Below are positions 23,614 to 36,428 of a DNA stretch of 64,000 nt, in pieces. The notes beneath the pieces are model-generated. The model saw only the letters and a list, made by a program, of their open reading frames with translations. It was not told the origin of the DNA and made no database searches. The DNA is taken from assembly GCA_016617855.1 (NCBI GenBank), contig JAECUM010001890.1:1-64000 (forward strand), written 5' to 3'. The DNA is from Megalonaias nervosa. Its lineage: Eukaryota; Mollusca; Bivalvia; Unionida; Unionidae. The stretch's first letter is position 1; each line of letters starts with the position of its first letter. The translations under genes and the position numbers were made by a program.

Positions 23614-25169
23614 GTACCCTTTCCTATCAGCTCAAAATTGTATTTTAAGAATCTTTAACAACGTGTCTCCTATTAGAAGATTTAAAGATCAACTAAATAT
23701 TATTTTTCTTAGTTCAGTACAAATAGATTGATCCTGTTTTACTCATTCATATCTGTTGATGTATATAAATTGAAATATCTAAAATATTAAAAGCAGTGTT
23801 TGTAAAAGAGTAACATTAGGATTGACTTACATATTTTTCCATGGTGTCAAATTCCATTAGTTCTCAAAAGATAGAATCGTATTAAAGCACACACACACAC
23901 ACGCGTGCACCTGGTTTCCTCAGTACCACAGTCAAATTGGTCAGATCTTCAATGAATATATGGTGGCTTATATCTTATATACTGGTATAATTAACCAAAA
24001 CATCTGTGTATTCTCATTTTGTGATGCTTACATGTGAATTGGATGAGTTTGTGTTTCTAAAATTTACCAAGCATTTTCCCTTTACAATATGAGAAATAAG
24101 TTTTCAATCGCTAATATGTGGCCAGGATTGTGCTGACGTGGCATGACACCGTATAAAACGGTATATCAACCGATGTTCTATGTCGACCGAGTCACCAAAG
24201 ATGGACTGTAACAACTGGATCTCCCACGTGGAAATGTTCAAGGTTTTGCAGAATAACTCGTTTATAGCAGTTTCAGTGAATTACATTGCTGAGATATAAG
24301 TTTGTATGTATTTTTTAATTTTTCAGTAGGGATGATACTGTAACTGGCTTTTTTGAACAATGGGTGGCTGTTATACGTGGCTATCGTCGATACATAATCT
24401 TATTTTTCTTGTATATTTCTTTAAAGGAAGTTCAGAGACAAAACCGGAATATTCTAAGAGTGTTTAGACGAAACAAAGATACCTTTTCATCATCACATTA
24501 ATTGAACAAATTATATGGTTTCTGTGGATGCTGCATTTATTTCTTGGTCTTGCCAATCATTTTGTTTCTACATTTTGATCCAATGACATAATACTAAATA
24601 GTTTTAAGATTTTAGTGACCCGTGAATGTGTTGAGGTATTTTGTTTTTAAAAATACTGTATATTTAATGCGTGTAAAATATACTTAAATTATCTGGACTA
24701 CGTATATTATGATACAACAAGAACAGCGGAGCTTTAGAAATATATAAAAGAAAATCCGACGTAGATTTTGTCAGTAAAACTGTAAACAACACATCCGCAA
24801 GAGATTGCTTCATTATTATTGTTTGTCCATTCATCTAGACTGGTTTACAGCAGTTGTTTTTCTTCATGACTGTTGTTCAGGAGTTATCTTTCAATGTTAT
24901 CTATGTTATATCCTTTTAAAAATGCAAATGCCATTCTTGCTTAGATTCCTTTCTGCGAAATTACACAAGACTGCTTTTCTCCAACTTTATTCGTATTTTC
25001 CTTTGGCATGGCGGGAGTGGAGTGAAAACGTGCTCAAGAACATGCATGGTAGGGATCTGGAAATATATACAAGCACAATAAGAAAAATATTCTGATGTCA
25101 TTCTAGGTAGACAATGAAGCATAATAGATTGAAAATATTTAGTCCTTCTGTTTTCTATTGATCCGCCAG
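23614..25169 (+). other. FBXW5 intron 1
   Basis: GT at 23614 and AG at 25168-25169. No gene or repeat was recognised beyond a short (CA)n near 23890. Confidence 0.7.
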
Positions 25170-25347
25170 ATATGGAACAATAACAGCTACCAATGTTCAT
25201 TAAAGAATCAGGCTGATATGAGCAGGTTCAAATGGAAATACACAACATTCTCACAGTTTAATGAAAGTGACACGCTAATACTTGTGTCTGGACCTCTGTG
25301 GGCAAATGTACTTTGGCAAGGGGAGATTGCAATCTTCAGTCTTCAAG
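25170..25347 (+). CDS. FBXW5: FBXW5-like gene, coding exon 2
   Basis: The exon lies between the acceptor ccgccag and the donor caag|gtaagt. It begins IWNNNSY, completing the first WD repeat (FIK|IW). It then reads FKWKYTTFSQFNESDTL and GEIAIFSL, a segment strongly matching the FBXW5 WYYTQFSQFN...GEIAV region. It ends in phase 1. The three-frame continuity and conserved splice phases support the call. Confidence 0.9.
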
Positions 25348-25480
25348 GTAAGTAACACGAAACATATTCAGCAGAGCAATGTATAATTTAATGCCTCGGT
25401 TGTATTGATAGTATTCAAGCAAAACCTTTTCTACGTAATGGATCTAACTAAATTTAATTATGAACTTTGCTTCACTCTAT

Positions 25481-26156
25481 TGTTACGGTTCTGTGGTCAT
25501 GAACAGAGTAACAGAAAGGAGTAAAAACCAAGACGTGCTGTAAGATCTGAGTAAAATCAGTTGTATTGTTGTGCTATGTACGTCTATATTTTTTGTAACT
25601 CCAGGTGCATTTTATTTAATTTTTGTGTTTTTATTCATGGTTGTACATTATACAGACTACCTTTATTTATATTTTGCCCACATGACATAAGGTCTATTAA
25701 CAGCATCAAATTACATAGTATCTATAAATAGATGCTTACGTATGTGCTGAGAATTGCTAATAATAATCTGAATAATAAGCCTTAACGGCGTCATTCAATT
25801 AATTTCTCATTGGCTGAAGGGGTTCGGACTATTCTAGCAGAATTCAGTAACTTCACATAGGTTGGGCTAGTCATAAAAATAAGAATTTTCAAGGCAAAAT
25901 GAATAGTAGCATCAGTCACGTGAGGTATATTGTGAAATATAATCGAAATAGATGTTGTATACAAGGAGAGAACTGAGCAATCAGTTTCATTCTGACTTTG
26001 GAGTCATCCTCATTTCTTGTGTTCCTTTTGTAAATCTACTGACGTGTTTTATATTGTACTTTTCATTTTTGATAATTAAATTATTTGTTTAGTTTAACCA
26101 AAAGTTTTGGTTTTGCTTCTTTCTGTTACTTAATGTATGGCTATAGAGTAGTAACA
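25481..26156. mobile_element. Non-autonomous inverted-repeat element, about 676 bp
   Basis: The left end begins TGTTACGGTTCTGTGG and the right end, read inverted, begins TGTTACTACTCTATAG. Both then share GTAACAGAAAG followed by AG.AAAA.CCAA, so the imperfect terminal inverted repeats are about 45-50 bp. No coding sequence is present. A related start (TGTTACGACTCTATAG...) and a related interior (aaatagatgctta...) recur at 63371-64000. The alternative is a solo LTR of a gypsy family beginning TGTTAC. I could not find a matching target duplication. Confidence 0.5.
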
Positions 26157-26292
26157 GTTGATGTGTCCAGTGTTACATTTGGGCTGGACTTTATTTATTT
26201 CAACTATTAGTTTCAAGGTTTTCTTCTCTGGAAATACAAAGTGCTCAGAAATAATATTCTTATAAATAGAGACTTGGATTTCTAGTGAAACT

Positions 26293-26965
26293 GAAATAAT
26301 CCAATGCTAGAAGAGCTGATGTGCCTCAGATGGCCCGTGTTGTGGTGACGTGCCAACAGTCTTTCGTAGGATCATAGTAATACAATTCAAGAATATATCC
26401 TCATTTAAATTTCTTTGTAATTCTGTGAAAGTCCCTTCGAAGAATATAATTTTAGATGATGAACACTTTGTACTTCCAGTGAATCAAAAATTTAAATAAA
26501 TTCCAGCCCAAATGAAAAACTCGACATAACAATGATTCTGTGTCAAAATGTTATATTGCGAATAAACAATTTCTAGACAATCAAGATGATGTAGTCTTCT
26601 ACATGACATCAGGTCACAATTAACATTTTCTGGAAAATAAAATATTACTTAATAGAGAAGTTCAATCTAGAAGGTTCCGCATGTTTACAAGATAAAATCA
26701 TAGTTATAATTAGAAAGTCTATTACTAAATCATAATAAAGATCATAGTAAAAGTAATATCCTTATCTCGGGGAAAGATAATAATCCTAATAGTTAACCCA
26801 TACTGATAAAGACAAAATTGCCTATATATTAGTTGTAGAAAGAAAATAATTGATATAGGTCATGTAGAAAATGAACTTGATTTTGGACAAGTCCAATATT
26901 CAATTATTCATAGCATATAATGAAATGAAAAAGCTAACAAACAATGCAAATTAAACATCCATAAC
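26293..26965 (-). repeat. Gypsy 3' LTR (left copy)
   Basis: A direct repeat of 29584-30151, with shared blocks such as gtgccaaca, gaatataattttagatgatga and aggtcacaattaacattt. A short inverted piece of the same repeat (around 26165-26260) lies just outside and points to nesting. Confidence 0.6.
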
Positions 26966-27193
26966 ACCTACTGTCATAAAGAAAAAGAAAGGTTTATGCA
27001 GTAAAGCTTCCTTTTAACTATTAGTCAAATGTACAGGTGATACAAATTCGCATAACATGAAATCTTATAAATAATGCAAAGTATACATGAAAACAATATA
27101 ATATTTCTATACATGTGAAAGTGCATCTGCTATTAAATTGTCTTTTCCCTTGAAGTGTGTGATGTCAATATTGTATTCCTGCATCATGAAACT

Positions 27194-27490
27194 CTATCTT
27201 AATAATTTCTGATTTTTGTTTTTCATCTTGCCGATGAAAAGAAGGGGGTTGTGATCACTAAGTACAATAATCGGGTAATTAGCTGTACTAATATAGACTG
27301 CAAAGTGTTGCAAAGCCAGTATTAAAGCCAAACATTCCTTCTCGATTGTGGAATAATTTATTGGGTACTTGTTTAATTTCTTAGGAAAACAGCACACTGG
27401 ATGATCTACACCATTGTTGTCGTCTTCAATCAACATTGCTCCAACCCCAACATCACTTGCATCAGCATACATTTTAAATTATTGACTGAA
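27194..27490 (-). pseudogene. Gypsy RNase H fragment
   Basis: A 92-codon open frame plus a few upstream codons. It has the YADAS..GVGAML catalytic-Asp strand, YPINYSTIEKECLA with the catalytic Glu, and VLSDHNPL with the next Asp, all characteristic of the RNase H domain that follows reverse transcriptase in Ty3/gypsy pol. A TAA lies immediately upstream and the frame ends early, so it is a fragment. Confidence 0.85.
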
Positions 27491-29406
27491 ATTTGGAGGT
27501 GAAAGAACTGGTGTACCCTTAAGTAAGGCCTTTAACTTATCACAAACCTCCTGACACTTTTCAAACCAATGAAACTTGTTGTTTTTTTGTTATTTAATAT
27601 ATTCGTCAAGGATTCAGCAATTATGGAATAATTGGAACAAATTTTCATATAGTCTCTAGCCATAATCCTCGAAATCGCATCAGTTGCTTTTTACTGATAG
27701 GCACAGGAAATTCAGAGTAAGCCTTTACCTTATCATCTATAGGCAGAACTTGTCCATGTCCCACAGTATGTCCTAGAAATGTAACACAAGCACAATAAGC
27801 TCACATTTGGATAAATTAATTGTCAAATTTGCATCAGCGAGTCTCTCAAAGAATTTCCAAAATTGTCTCTAAGTGACCTTTCTAGGGGTCGTTATAAGCA
27901 TCACAAATATCTAGGCCAACTGTAATCATGCTAATTGAAAGTTGAAATGTACAAGCCACGAATGCTGAAATCTCACTGTCATCAATATCCTTACGAGATG
28001 AGAAAGTGACCTCAGCAAAAGACTTACCAATTCATGTGTTGGCTAAAGGAATACGTTTCTGATCATCACCGTTCTCAAAAGCTTTCTTTGCCATAGCTCT
28101 AGTAACTGCACAAGCTGGGTATAAATCAAGGATTTCTTTTTCAAAAGGATAGACTTTCAATTCCAATCAAGACTTGTCAGTTGCAAGTGGATTAACCACA
28201 ATCTTATCTCCAGCAAGGTCATTGCCTAGTAATAAATGAATACCCTCGATGGGTAAAGACGATAATGTTCCGAATATCACGAGTCCTGAGTCTAAGTCTG
28301 ATAATATATTTACACAATGGAGAGGAACATTAACAAAACCACACTCTATCCCTGAATACGAGCACTCCTATTAAAAGAAGACTTCTCAGAAAAAGGCAAA
28401 ATACGTGATAATAAAAGACTGAGAAGCTCCAACATCCCTTTAAAGTTTACTAGGGATAGGATTGGCAGAATCGCTCTTGAATGTTATAGATCCGTTCAAA
28501 GCGAACGGTTCATAATTCTCCATAATGCAATCAGACTGGGGTTTGTTTGATCCAGCCAATGTATTTCTTTAAATATATGCTCGTGACCTTGACCTCTTAG
28601 AAATAAGAACATTTAGAATAGGTCTGACTTGGTTATGTTGCTTATTTTTCAATTTATAGAGCAAACAGAAATAACGTGCTTTTTCTACTTGTAATATGTA
28701 CACATAGGAAGAGATAAGGAGTTCCAATTAATATTATCAGAAGCTTGATTTCTAAAAGTTGAGCCTGATTGAGATTTGCATGTGCTCGTGTTAGATTGAA
28801 ATAGTTTGGTTTTTTTACCAGAAGACTGCTGAGTAGAAGACTTACTCGTAGATCTCATTTCATGAACTCATCAATTTATTTACCTATTAGCATCAGTTCT
28901 TTTTCTGCCACAAGCATAAGCTCTCTCACCTGAACTTCAAAGTCTTCCATAGAAAAACACAAAGTAGACCGCTTCAGAAACATTGTATTGTCTGGCAAGC
29001 TGACACAATTTAATTTTTGACCACTCTAACCATTCCTGGGGGATTTAACATAACAGTTTCCACTTTCGATGACATTGTGAAAGCTTGTTGATTTTACTAT
29101 AAATCTTTAAAATATGAAATACTACCTGTGACTTACAAAATTCCAAAACAAGGTGAATATAAATTTCATAAACAAAGTTTTCTGAAATAATTTAGAGAAA
29201 TTTGTATCCGCGACGATCCCACGATTTTATATTAGGACTCCATGGTCTCAAACGCAGTAATAGAGAAAAGAGTGAGAAGGAACAAGCTTTGAAAATTCAA
29301 CAGATAACATATTTCCCTGTAATACAAAGTGAAAATGATAAAATAACTTACGGTATTGCAAACTAAATCCAAAATAATTCTATTAAATACTGACTCAAGT
29401 CATAAA

Positions 29407-29619
29407 GATTAATTTTCTGAATAAACTTTAATGGTAATCCAAAATAATTCCAATTCTGGAAGTATTGATGTGCATGTGATTAATTTTCTGAATAAACTTT
29501 AATGGTAATCCAAAATAATTCCAATTCTGGAAGTATTGATGTGCATGTGATTAATTTTCTGAATAAACTTTAATGGTAATCCAAAATAATTCCAATTCTG
29601 GAAGTATTGATGTGCATGT
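29407..29619. repeat. Three tandem copies of a 71-bp unit at the inner LTR edge
   Basis: Units at 29407-29477, 29478-29548 and 29549-29619 begin gattaattttctgaataaac and end ttgatgtgcatgt. The third runs into the right LTR. It looks like a local duplication of the LTR/primer-site edge. Confidence 0.9.
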
Positions 29620-30151
29620 GATGGCCTGTGCTGTGTTGATGTGCCAACAATGTTTTGGTGGATCACAATAATACAATCCAAGAATATATTCTTTGAATTA
29701 CGCTAGAAGTCTCAGTTAATGCCTCCTTCCAAGAATATAATTTTAGATGATGAGCACATTGTACTTCCAGTGAATAAATAATTTGAATAAATAAATTCTA
29801 GCCAAATGAAATACTATGATTATGCCTCGAGATCTTATTGCATGAAAAAATAATTTCTAGAAAATAAAGATTATGTAGTCCTCTACATGACCTCAGGTCA
29901 CAATTAACATTTTTCTGAAGAACAAAAAACTATTACCTAAGGGAAAATTTTAATATGGAAGTTTCCAGATGTTTCCAAGATAAAATCTTAGTTATAATTA
30001 TGAATATAATCAATGATTCATGTCACGTAGAATATGAACTTGATTTTGGGCAAGGTCAAGTAAAAAAATAAAACCTAACAATTATTTATAGCATGTAACG
30101 ACTTAGAAAAAATTAAAAACTAACAAATAATGCCAATTAAATATGCATAAC
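29584..30151 (-). repeat. Gypsy 5' LTR (right copy)
   Basis: A direct repeat of 26293-26965, collinear over its whole length apart from a gap of about 120 bp. For a minus-strand element this is the 5' LTR. Confidence 0.6.
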
Positions 30152-32235
30152 CTGTGAATTAGCTTAGATGGTTGACGTGTAACAAGCTCAGCAGTTTCGG
30201 TTATGGAAGATGTCACACTATTGTGTTTTTGTAATCTCAGTTGACTTCCTTTACAAACCAGAATTATAGTCATGCTGAGCGTATGCATCGAAGACAGCAC
30301 ATCTCTTGTAGTCAGAATAGCTCATTTACCTAGCAGCAAAGGCTTGCTTTAGCAGAACACTTATTGGATAATATCTGTACTTTTTCGTGACCGATGAACA
30401 TTGAAATAACCAATTGTGAACTGGCTAAGAGAAACTGGAATAATTAGCTTTGCAGATTCTTTTTTGTGCATACTTGAACGCGAACCAGCTGTAATCCTCA
30501 ATAGCTAATTTAAATGCATGCTATTTGGAGCAGTAAGAGAACACTGAAAGTCACATGTCAAATGATGTTGGTAAGGTCTTTCTTAACTTCAATCGATTTT
30601 TGTTTGTAGTTAAAGGCTCTGATGTTTATGAGAAAAAAAACGATAAAACAACTAGCAATAAAAATTTGTTTTTCTTTTTATTTGTACAAAAGAGCAATTA
30701 ATTATCATTTAGTTGATAATGAACTAAATAAAAATGTTCTAATTAGTGTTGTAATTTTGTCAGTATCCGACTTTGATAGTGGAGCTGTTGACATCTGCAG
30801 CATCTTTTTTAAATGTAGATTGACGCTGCATGGTCAGGAGAGTGAACTTGATATTATATTTTGCTTCACTCGATAGTTGTTAGAAGTCATTATATTTATT
30901 GCACGAGAAATGTTAAACCATTTCTGTGATTCTTTTGTGACTAGCTCAAAGCTTTTACTTCTGTAAGATACATACATGGCATTTATCTTGAAACAAAGGT
31001 GAAATGCCAGTCAACATGCAGTGTAATGTTAGGTAATCCAGTTCAACCAAACGCGAAGTGAATTTAAATCTTTTCAAGAAGAATAATGAGAATAAGGAGA
31101 GATTAAAGCACAGAACCCCACAAAGAGGTCAATACAATGTACGGAGGAAGGTATAGAGTACAGGAATAAAAATAGAACACGAATATACTAAAATGATGAA
31201 AGTACAGATTAAGAATATATCAAGTAGAAGTGTATATGCCTAAAGACGAAGGATTATATCATATACGACCATGAAAATGTTAAATGCTCCGTCGTTTGAC
31301 TTACATCAGTAGATGGCTCAAATTTGCAAAACCAGAAGGTGTTAATGAATATGGCCTTGATACTAGTTACTTAATTCTATGTGCATCATTTAATTTGTTT
31401 GAACCTATGCAATAAAGAAAACCATTCCACTAGTCGAGGTCTCAATGCACGAAAACCAGTGAAAGTATGTCAGTAAATGACAAAATTTCTTCGAGGAAAG
31501 AGCTATAATATTGCAAGTAAACTTTGAATAATTCTAAATTGCCGAGTCCATCATATAGGAGATTTTGTAAAGTACTGTCTACTCTGTCCTCCCTGTCAAA
31601 CTTTATTATATTGTGGGTAACTTCTTTTGTAAAAACAACTGTTGTAACAATTGTGGCTAAAGCTACAAATGCATTCATAAAACAACCACAATATTATTTA
31701 TCAAACAAAGTTGTGGAAGTAATACTCATTGCAGATTGAGGAAACCACGAATGAAATTACACAAATCTAGTTATGAATCAAATCCAGTTCATGTCATGTT
31801 CTGTAAACTCCCTAAATTTTCGGTATGAATTTTCGATATGAAGACAAATATAAATGAATGCTGTCACAGTATAAATTACCACGGTTAACTATGATTTACT
31901 CTGGCGCTAACAAATATTGTATGAATTCTTGGATTGTTTCTCGTCCTTTTTATCCAACTCTGTTTTAGTTACAATTTAACCAATTATCTCCTTTTACGTT
32001 CCATTTCCCAGAGCTAGGTTCCAGTCATTATTGCATGCTACTCATTTAGGAGTAAACGATGTCATTTGCACTGCTATTTTGTATTCGATAAATTTAATGA
32101 AGCAGTGAAGCTTCAAAATCGATTTTACACTATGCATGAAGAGTGGTCGCTTCGCAACGGCCATTCATGTAGTGCATGACTTCCTGAATCCTGTAAAATA
32201 TTAAGTTCATTTTTTTAAATGACATTAACGTTTAG
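30152..32235. other. Rest of intron 2, nothing recognised
   Basis: AT-rich sequence. Overlapping frames at 31442-31739 show no domain. Confidence 0.5.
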
Positions 32236-32374
32236 GTGACTTCGAAATGCTGAACCGAATGACCAACACGGATTTGATCTGTTTGGAACATGGTACAACG
32301 ACTGTTTCTTCTTGTCAGGAAATTGTAACGAGACTAGACAGGGTTTCTCTTGCTCTGACATATGGCTACAGAAG
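32236..32374 (+). CDS. FBXW5: FBXW5-like gene, coding exon 3, with a 1-base deletion
   Basis: The acceptor gtttag ends at 32235 and the donor aag|gtaacc is at 32374. With the incoming phase the exon begins GDFEMLNRMTN, and from about 32270 a different frame continues FDLFGTWYNDCFFLSG...CSDIWLQK. Both halves match the FBXW5 segment of the type 'LL.R..N.PYD.FG.W...SLISG...CSVLWLN'. Phase is consistent on both sides only if one base is missing around 32263-32271 (length 139 where 140 is required). This is either a sequencing error or a true frameshift. Confidence 0.75.
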
Positions 32375-35300
32375 GTAACCTCTATTTTCGATTGATTCGT
32401 ACAGACTGCTTCCGACCATGTTTACATAAATCATTGGAGACTTAAACAGTACAAATATTTATTATGGGTGATCCAAGGATACGTTCTCAGTTTGGTACAT
32501 ACCTGTAAATTTATAGTTATAATTTAATTTTTTTGGCTTGTATGTCTAAACATTCATTCGGTAAGTCTGTGTTTGTACCTGAGTTAAAATCTGCTTGCTA
32601 GCCACTGACTTCATTTGTACCTCGCGTTCTACTCCTAACATTGTTTAGAACAAATTATAACACTAACCAAGTATCCACATATGGTCATCTATCCAAATAT
32701 AGCGTGCGATCCAATTAAGTGCATTCCTCTCTCTCTTTCTATGGTGTCTAGGAGTTAATTTATATTTATAACTTTATTTATATGGCTTTTAGTTCTAAGT
32801 AGAAATCCGGTAGGTGTGTGCATGTTGTTAAGTGTTAATTCCTGTTGCCCAGAATCGTGCTGTTCCATTTATTTTCGTGATGAGTGCCTGTGTACTAATT
32901 TATCATGCAGAGAGGAAAACGCTTCGACTGGATCCCACATTATATATTTGGATACTTGATTATATGAAAACTCAATTATGCGGAACAACACCAATATAAT
33001 TAAAGAACCATAATCATTGTGATTATGTATTTACAAGTCGTTTCAATATTAGCTAGTAACGGCATCTGTCGATACTTATCATGCATGAGCAGTCTAGACC
33101 ACTTGGATAAGTGCTCATCTCCAGAAAATAATAATATTTTGATACTATGCCATGAGGAAACGAAAATCATAAAATATATATTTTTGCAACCGAGTTCGTC
33201 GGGTGTTTGTCTTTGTTATTGGATACAGAAATAACTGTGTGGACATGACGGTTTTAATATAGACACTTGATCGCGTTTCAAATATCTTTTCAAATTTACA
33301 AAAATGACTTTGTTTATGGAAAGTAAAACTTTTGTAAACGTATCTGAGAATTTGTAAATAACGCAAAACAAATACATCGTCCTTGAATCACCAATAACAC
33401 TGACCATGAAATACACACTCCAACTGGATAGAGAAATGTTCAGTTGTACAATGAACAAGCTCATAACGTTTGTGGTAAAAGATTAGATATATCCGTTAGG
33501 AGAGGATGGAATACTTCTTACCTCCTTTTCTGTTTAATATCCTTGACTGTTGTACAAAGTTATGGCTATAGGTGGAGCATCTGCCACTGTACATTATACA
33601 AATATAGCACTTTCTCAGGTGAACGTTCAAAATTATCATTTGATTAGGAATTGTGAATGTTTTGTAATTACGAATGCTATCCTCACAAAAAGGCAATATA
33701 TATTTTAGTATTCCGATTTAAACTCTCCAATATTTTATCCTTTCTTTCGCTCTTTTTTATTTATGTTTTGCAACGCGTTTCTTTTAATTCTTATTCTGAC
33801 CCTCCACCGATACTTTTCCAGGACTGAGATAAGGAGGCAGACGCTGTCCTTATCGAATGCGTTACATTCAAGAACTGTCTTTCGTTGCATTTGTGTAATA
33901 TAACAATCATTGATTTCCCCGAGGAAATAAGGGATTATTCCCCCTACAGTAGTAACGTATAATCAAGGGTATTATTTGGGGACTATAGACAGTTTGGAAG
34001 GGTTACATTACCCGTCCAAGACAAATCAAAATCACTTTAATATTTTGGAAGTATAATATTAATCTTTGTGCGGAGATGTCCATCTTATTCATTTTGCATA
34101 ATGAACTGTTTACCAGTAGACACAGTTGACTCAGTCTCAGTATACGCTTTTCCTTATTTGGATATTGCTGTTTAAATACAGAAACACTGAGCCAGACGAA
34201 TATCTGGAACTATAGCTGCTTGCCAGTGTTTGATGCCAAATGTTTTCAGTGTCTTACCTTGACTTAAGTACCAAGGTTTCATATGCGTGGCTAGTTGTGC
34301 TACTCATCAGTGGCGACTAAACTGGGGGAACATGTTTGGTGTGGGTTGCATTCCGTGTCAGTGGAAGAGAGTATCCAGTAGTTGGGTAGATAAGAAACCT
34401 TCTGTTACCACCTCGATGCAACAAGCTACTTCGGGCATCCCCGGTAGGATCAGCTAGCAAGTCACACTAATCCTCGGGTCTGCATTAAAAACAGAATCCT
34501 TTTACAACAACCTACCTACTTGCGAAGGTGACCATTGTGATCAAAGACGCATACTGATATTCTTGGAAAATATCTATCGCCCTGTGAAACCTAACATAAG
34601 AAACCCTATCAATAAATTCCTCACCCTTATTTGGTTCTCAAGAGGGCGAAAAGCACGGGTGATGAAGTAATTACATTCCATTCTACTAAAGCACGCTAGG
34701 CTAACAATGAAAATACCGTGAGACTTGGTTGGAATAGTACCAGGAATCATTAAAGCAGTGACTTGGAAGAGGAAATTGTTCTGAGTAAAGAAATTAGCAA
34801 TGACATTGTGTCATTGAATCCTGCTATGCAAAACAAACACTAACAAACCTTTAACATTCGTGATTGCAAAATCACACCAGGACTTGACAGGTTAGCTACA
34901 GTGGGTCAAGAACATGTCTTGCTACTAATTATTTGAAGATGATTGATATAAATGTCACTCTTATAATCTGTTTCTCTCAAGAGATCATTTGTAATGCCTC
35001 TTAAATTATTTTGAGACATATCTCTTAATTTAACTTGAGGTGTCGTGCGCTTTAGAGATTAGAATAAGGACAGGGGGACCAACATGATTGAAAATGAAAA
35101 GACCCGAGAAAGTTTTGTAAGTGGAACGAATCAGCATTAGCCATAACGCAAGTTGATTCCAATAATGAGGTATAATTTCACATTCGATTGCTCATTTTTG
35201 CCTACATTGACCAAAGAAGGGTTATTGAATATTCCAGTCGACTTTTCATCCATTATCCTTTAGGGTACTTTAACTGCCAGAAATGTGGCCAGCACACTGT

Positions 35301-36392
35301 TAGCTACAGAAGAAACCAAGTGTGACCCAAATGTATACAGGAAGGTCACGATGGATCGTCCTACACTGAGTGAATATCCTCTGTCGATTTTGAGAGCGAT
35401 CACTTCTATTACCCTAGAGAATGCCTTAGGTGAAACTAGAAAAGAAAATACAACGATTAAAACATGAGACTGACCACAGCTTCCATATAGCTACAAAGTT
35501 TGTGTGAGTCATGAATGCGCTCAAAATAGCCGGTAGAATCGATTCAAACACAGCTATAATGGAAAAAGAAACATTCAGCTTTTATATGACCACAAGAAAA
35601 AGGAGTATCACAGTCAAATTGTGACGCCTCTAAAACCCTTGCAAGCAGCCACCCAAATGGAGATTAAAGTGGATAATGCAAATATTCAGTAAGATGGTGG
35701 GTGGAATATGATCCCGAACACAATTAACGATAAATCGATTGGATTTAGCCAGCGAAAAGAGCCAATGAAACAGCGTAACACATTAAAAGGAAAAGCATTT
35801 TCTCAAAAACGGTTAGCAATAAAGCAAACACACAGCAAATTATAGAATCTACTAGACTTTCTAGAGGGACCGGGCGATCCTGTCAAGCGCTTCAATAAGT
35901 TCGGAAGTCTGGAATGCATTGACATTAGAGAGCCCACTGATACTGCACCAGTGAAACCTTTCAGACGTTCCCATGCCTCTACCAACGATACATATGTATG
36001 CTACCATAATGCAATAAAATTGCCCTTGTTTAAAGGTACATATTGATAAAATAAGTATTCTACTTTAAGAAAAAAACTAAATAGGTACATATTGATAAAA
36101 TAAGTATTCTACTTTAAGAAAAAAACTAAATAGCCTCCTGCATTCGTGGTAAGTTTTTCAAAGAAAACGATAGAGATAATAGAAAGAACTGCGTAACCAC
36201 TTTCCAAGAAAAACAGATAAAAACCGCTGAATGAATGTCCATCACCATAATTAACAAAACTCCTCACAGGCAAACTAATGCAAGGACTATATAACAGGCT
36301 ATATCCGTGTTTTGGGGATGTTGATCACTACCTCTTTGAGAGAGGTCACTTTCAAGGACACTCAAGAAACTAATACCCTCAACTCTCTCTCT

Positions 36393-36428
<36 letters not shown>

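Larger units (their letters stand above)
26293..30151 (-). mobile_element. Decayed Ty3/gypsy retrotransposon
   Basis: Two direct copies of a long repeat (26293-26965 and 29584-30151) flank an internal region whose minus strand shows gypsy pol in the right order. A protease-type RDVGASQS stretch lies near 28.45 kb, a GIHLLLGNDLAG stretch near 28.23 kb, then a reverse-transcriptase end (NLTINLSKCE, near 27.8 kb), and an RNase H with YADASDVGVGAML and STIEKECLALILAL at 27194-27490. Stops and frameshifts are frequent and gag is not recognisable. The two long repeats are clearly diverged, and one has a gap of about 120 bp, so the insertion is old. Confidence 0.75.
25348..32235 (+). other. FBXW5 intron 2, filled with retrotransposon remains
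   Basis: It runs from donor gtaagt at 25348 to acceptor gtttag at 32235. It contains a short inverted-repeat element (25481-26156) and a decayed Ty3/gypsy element (26293-30151). About 2 kb after 30.2 kb has nothing recognised. Confidence 0.7.

Noticed and set aside
29407..29619. CRISPR-like array
   Set aside because: It is a contiguous 71-bp tandem without spacers in a eukaryotic LTR.
31442..31739. Overlapping 70-78 codon frames on both strands
   Set aside because: No domain and no splice context, and they lie inside an FBXW5 intron.
35270..35470. Zinc-knuckle-like GYFNCQKCGQH and a 60-codon frame
   Set aside because: The CCHC spacing is wrong and no retroelement pol lies around it.
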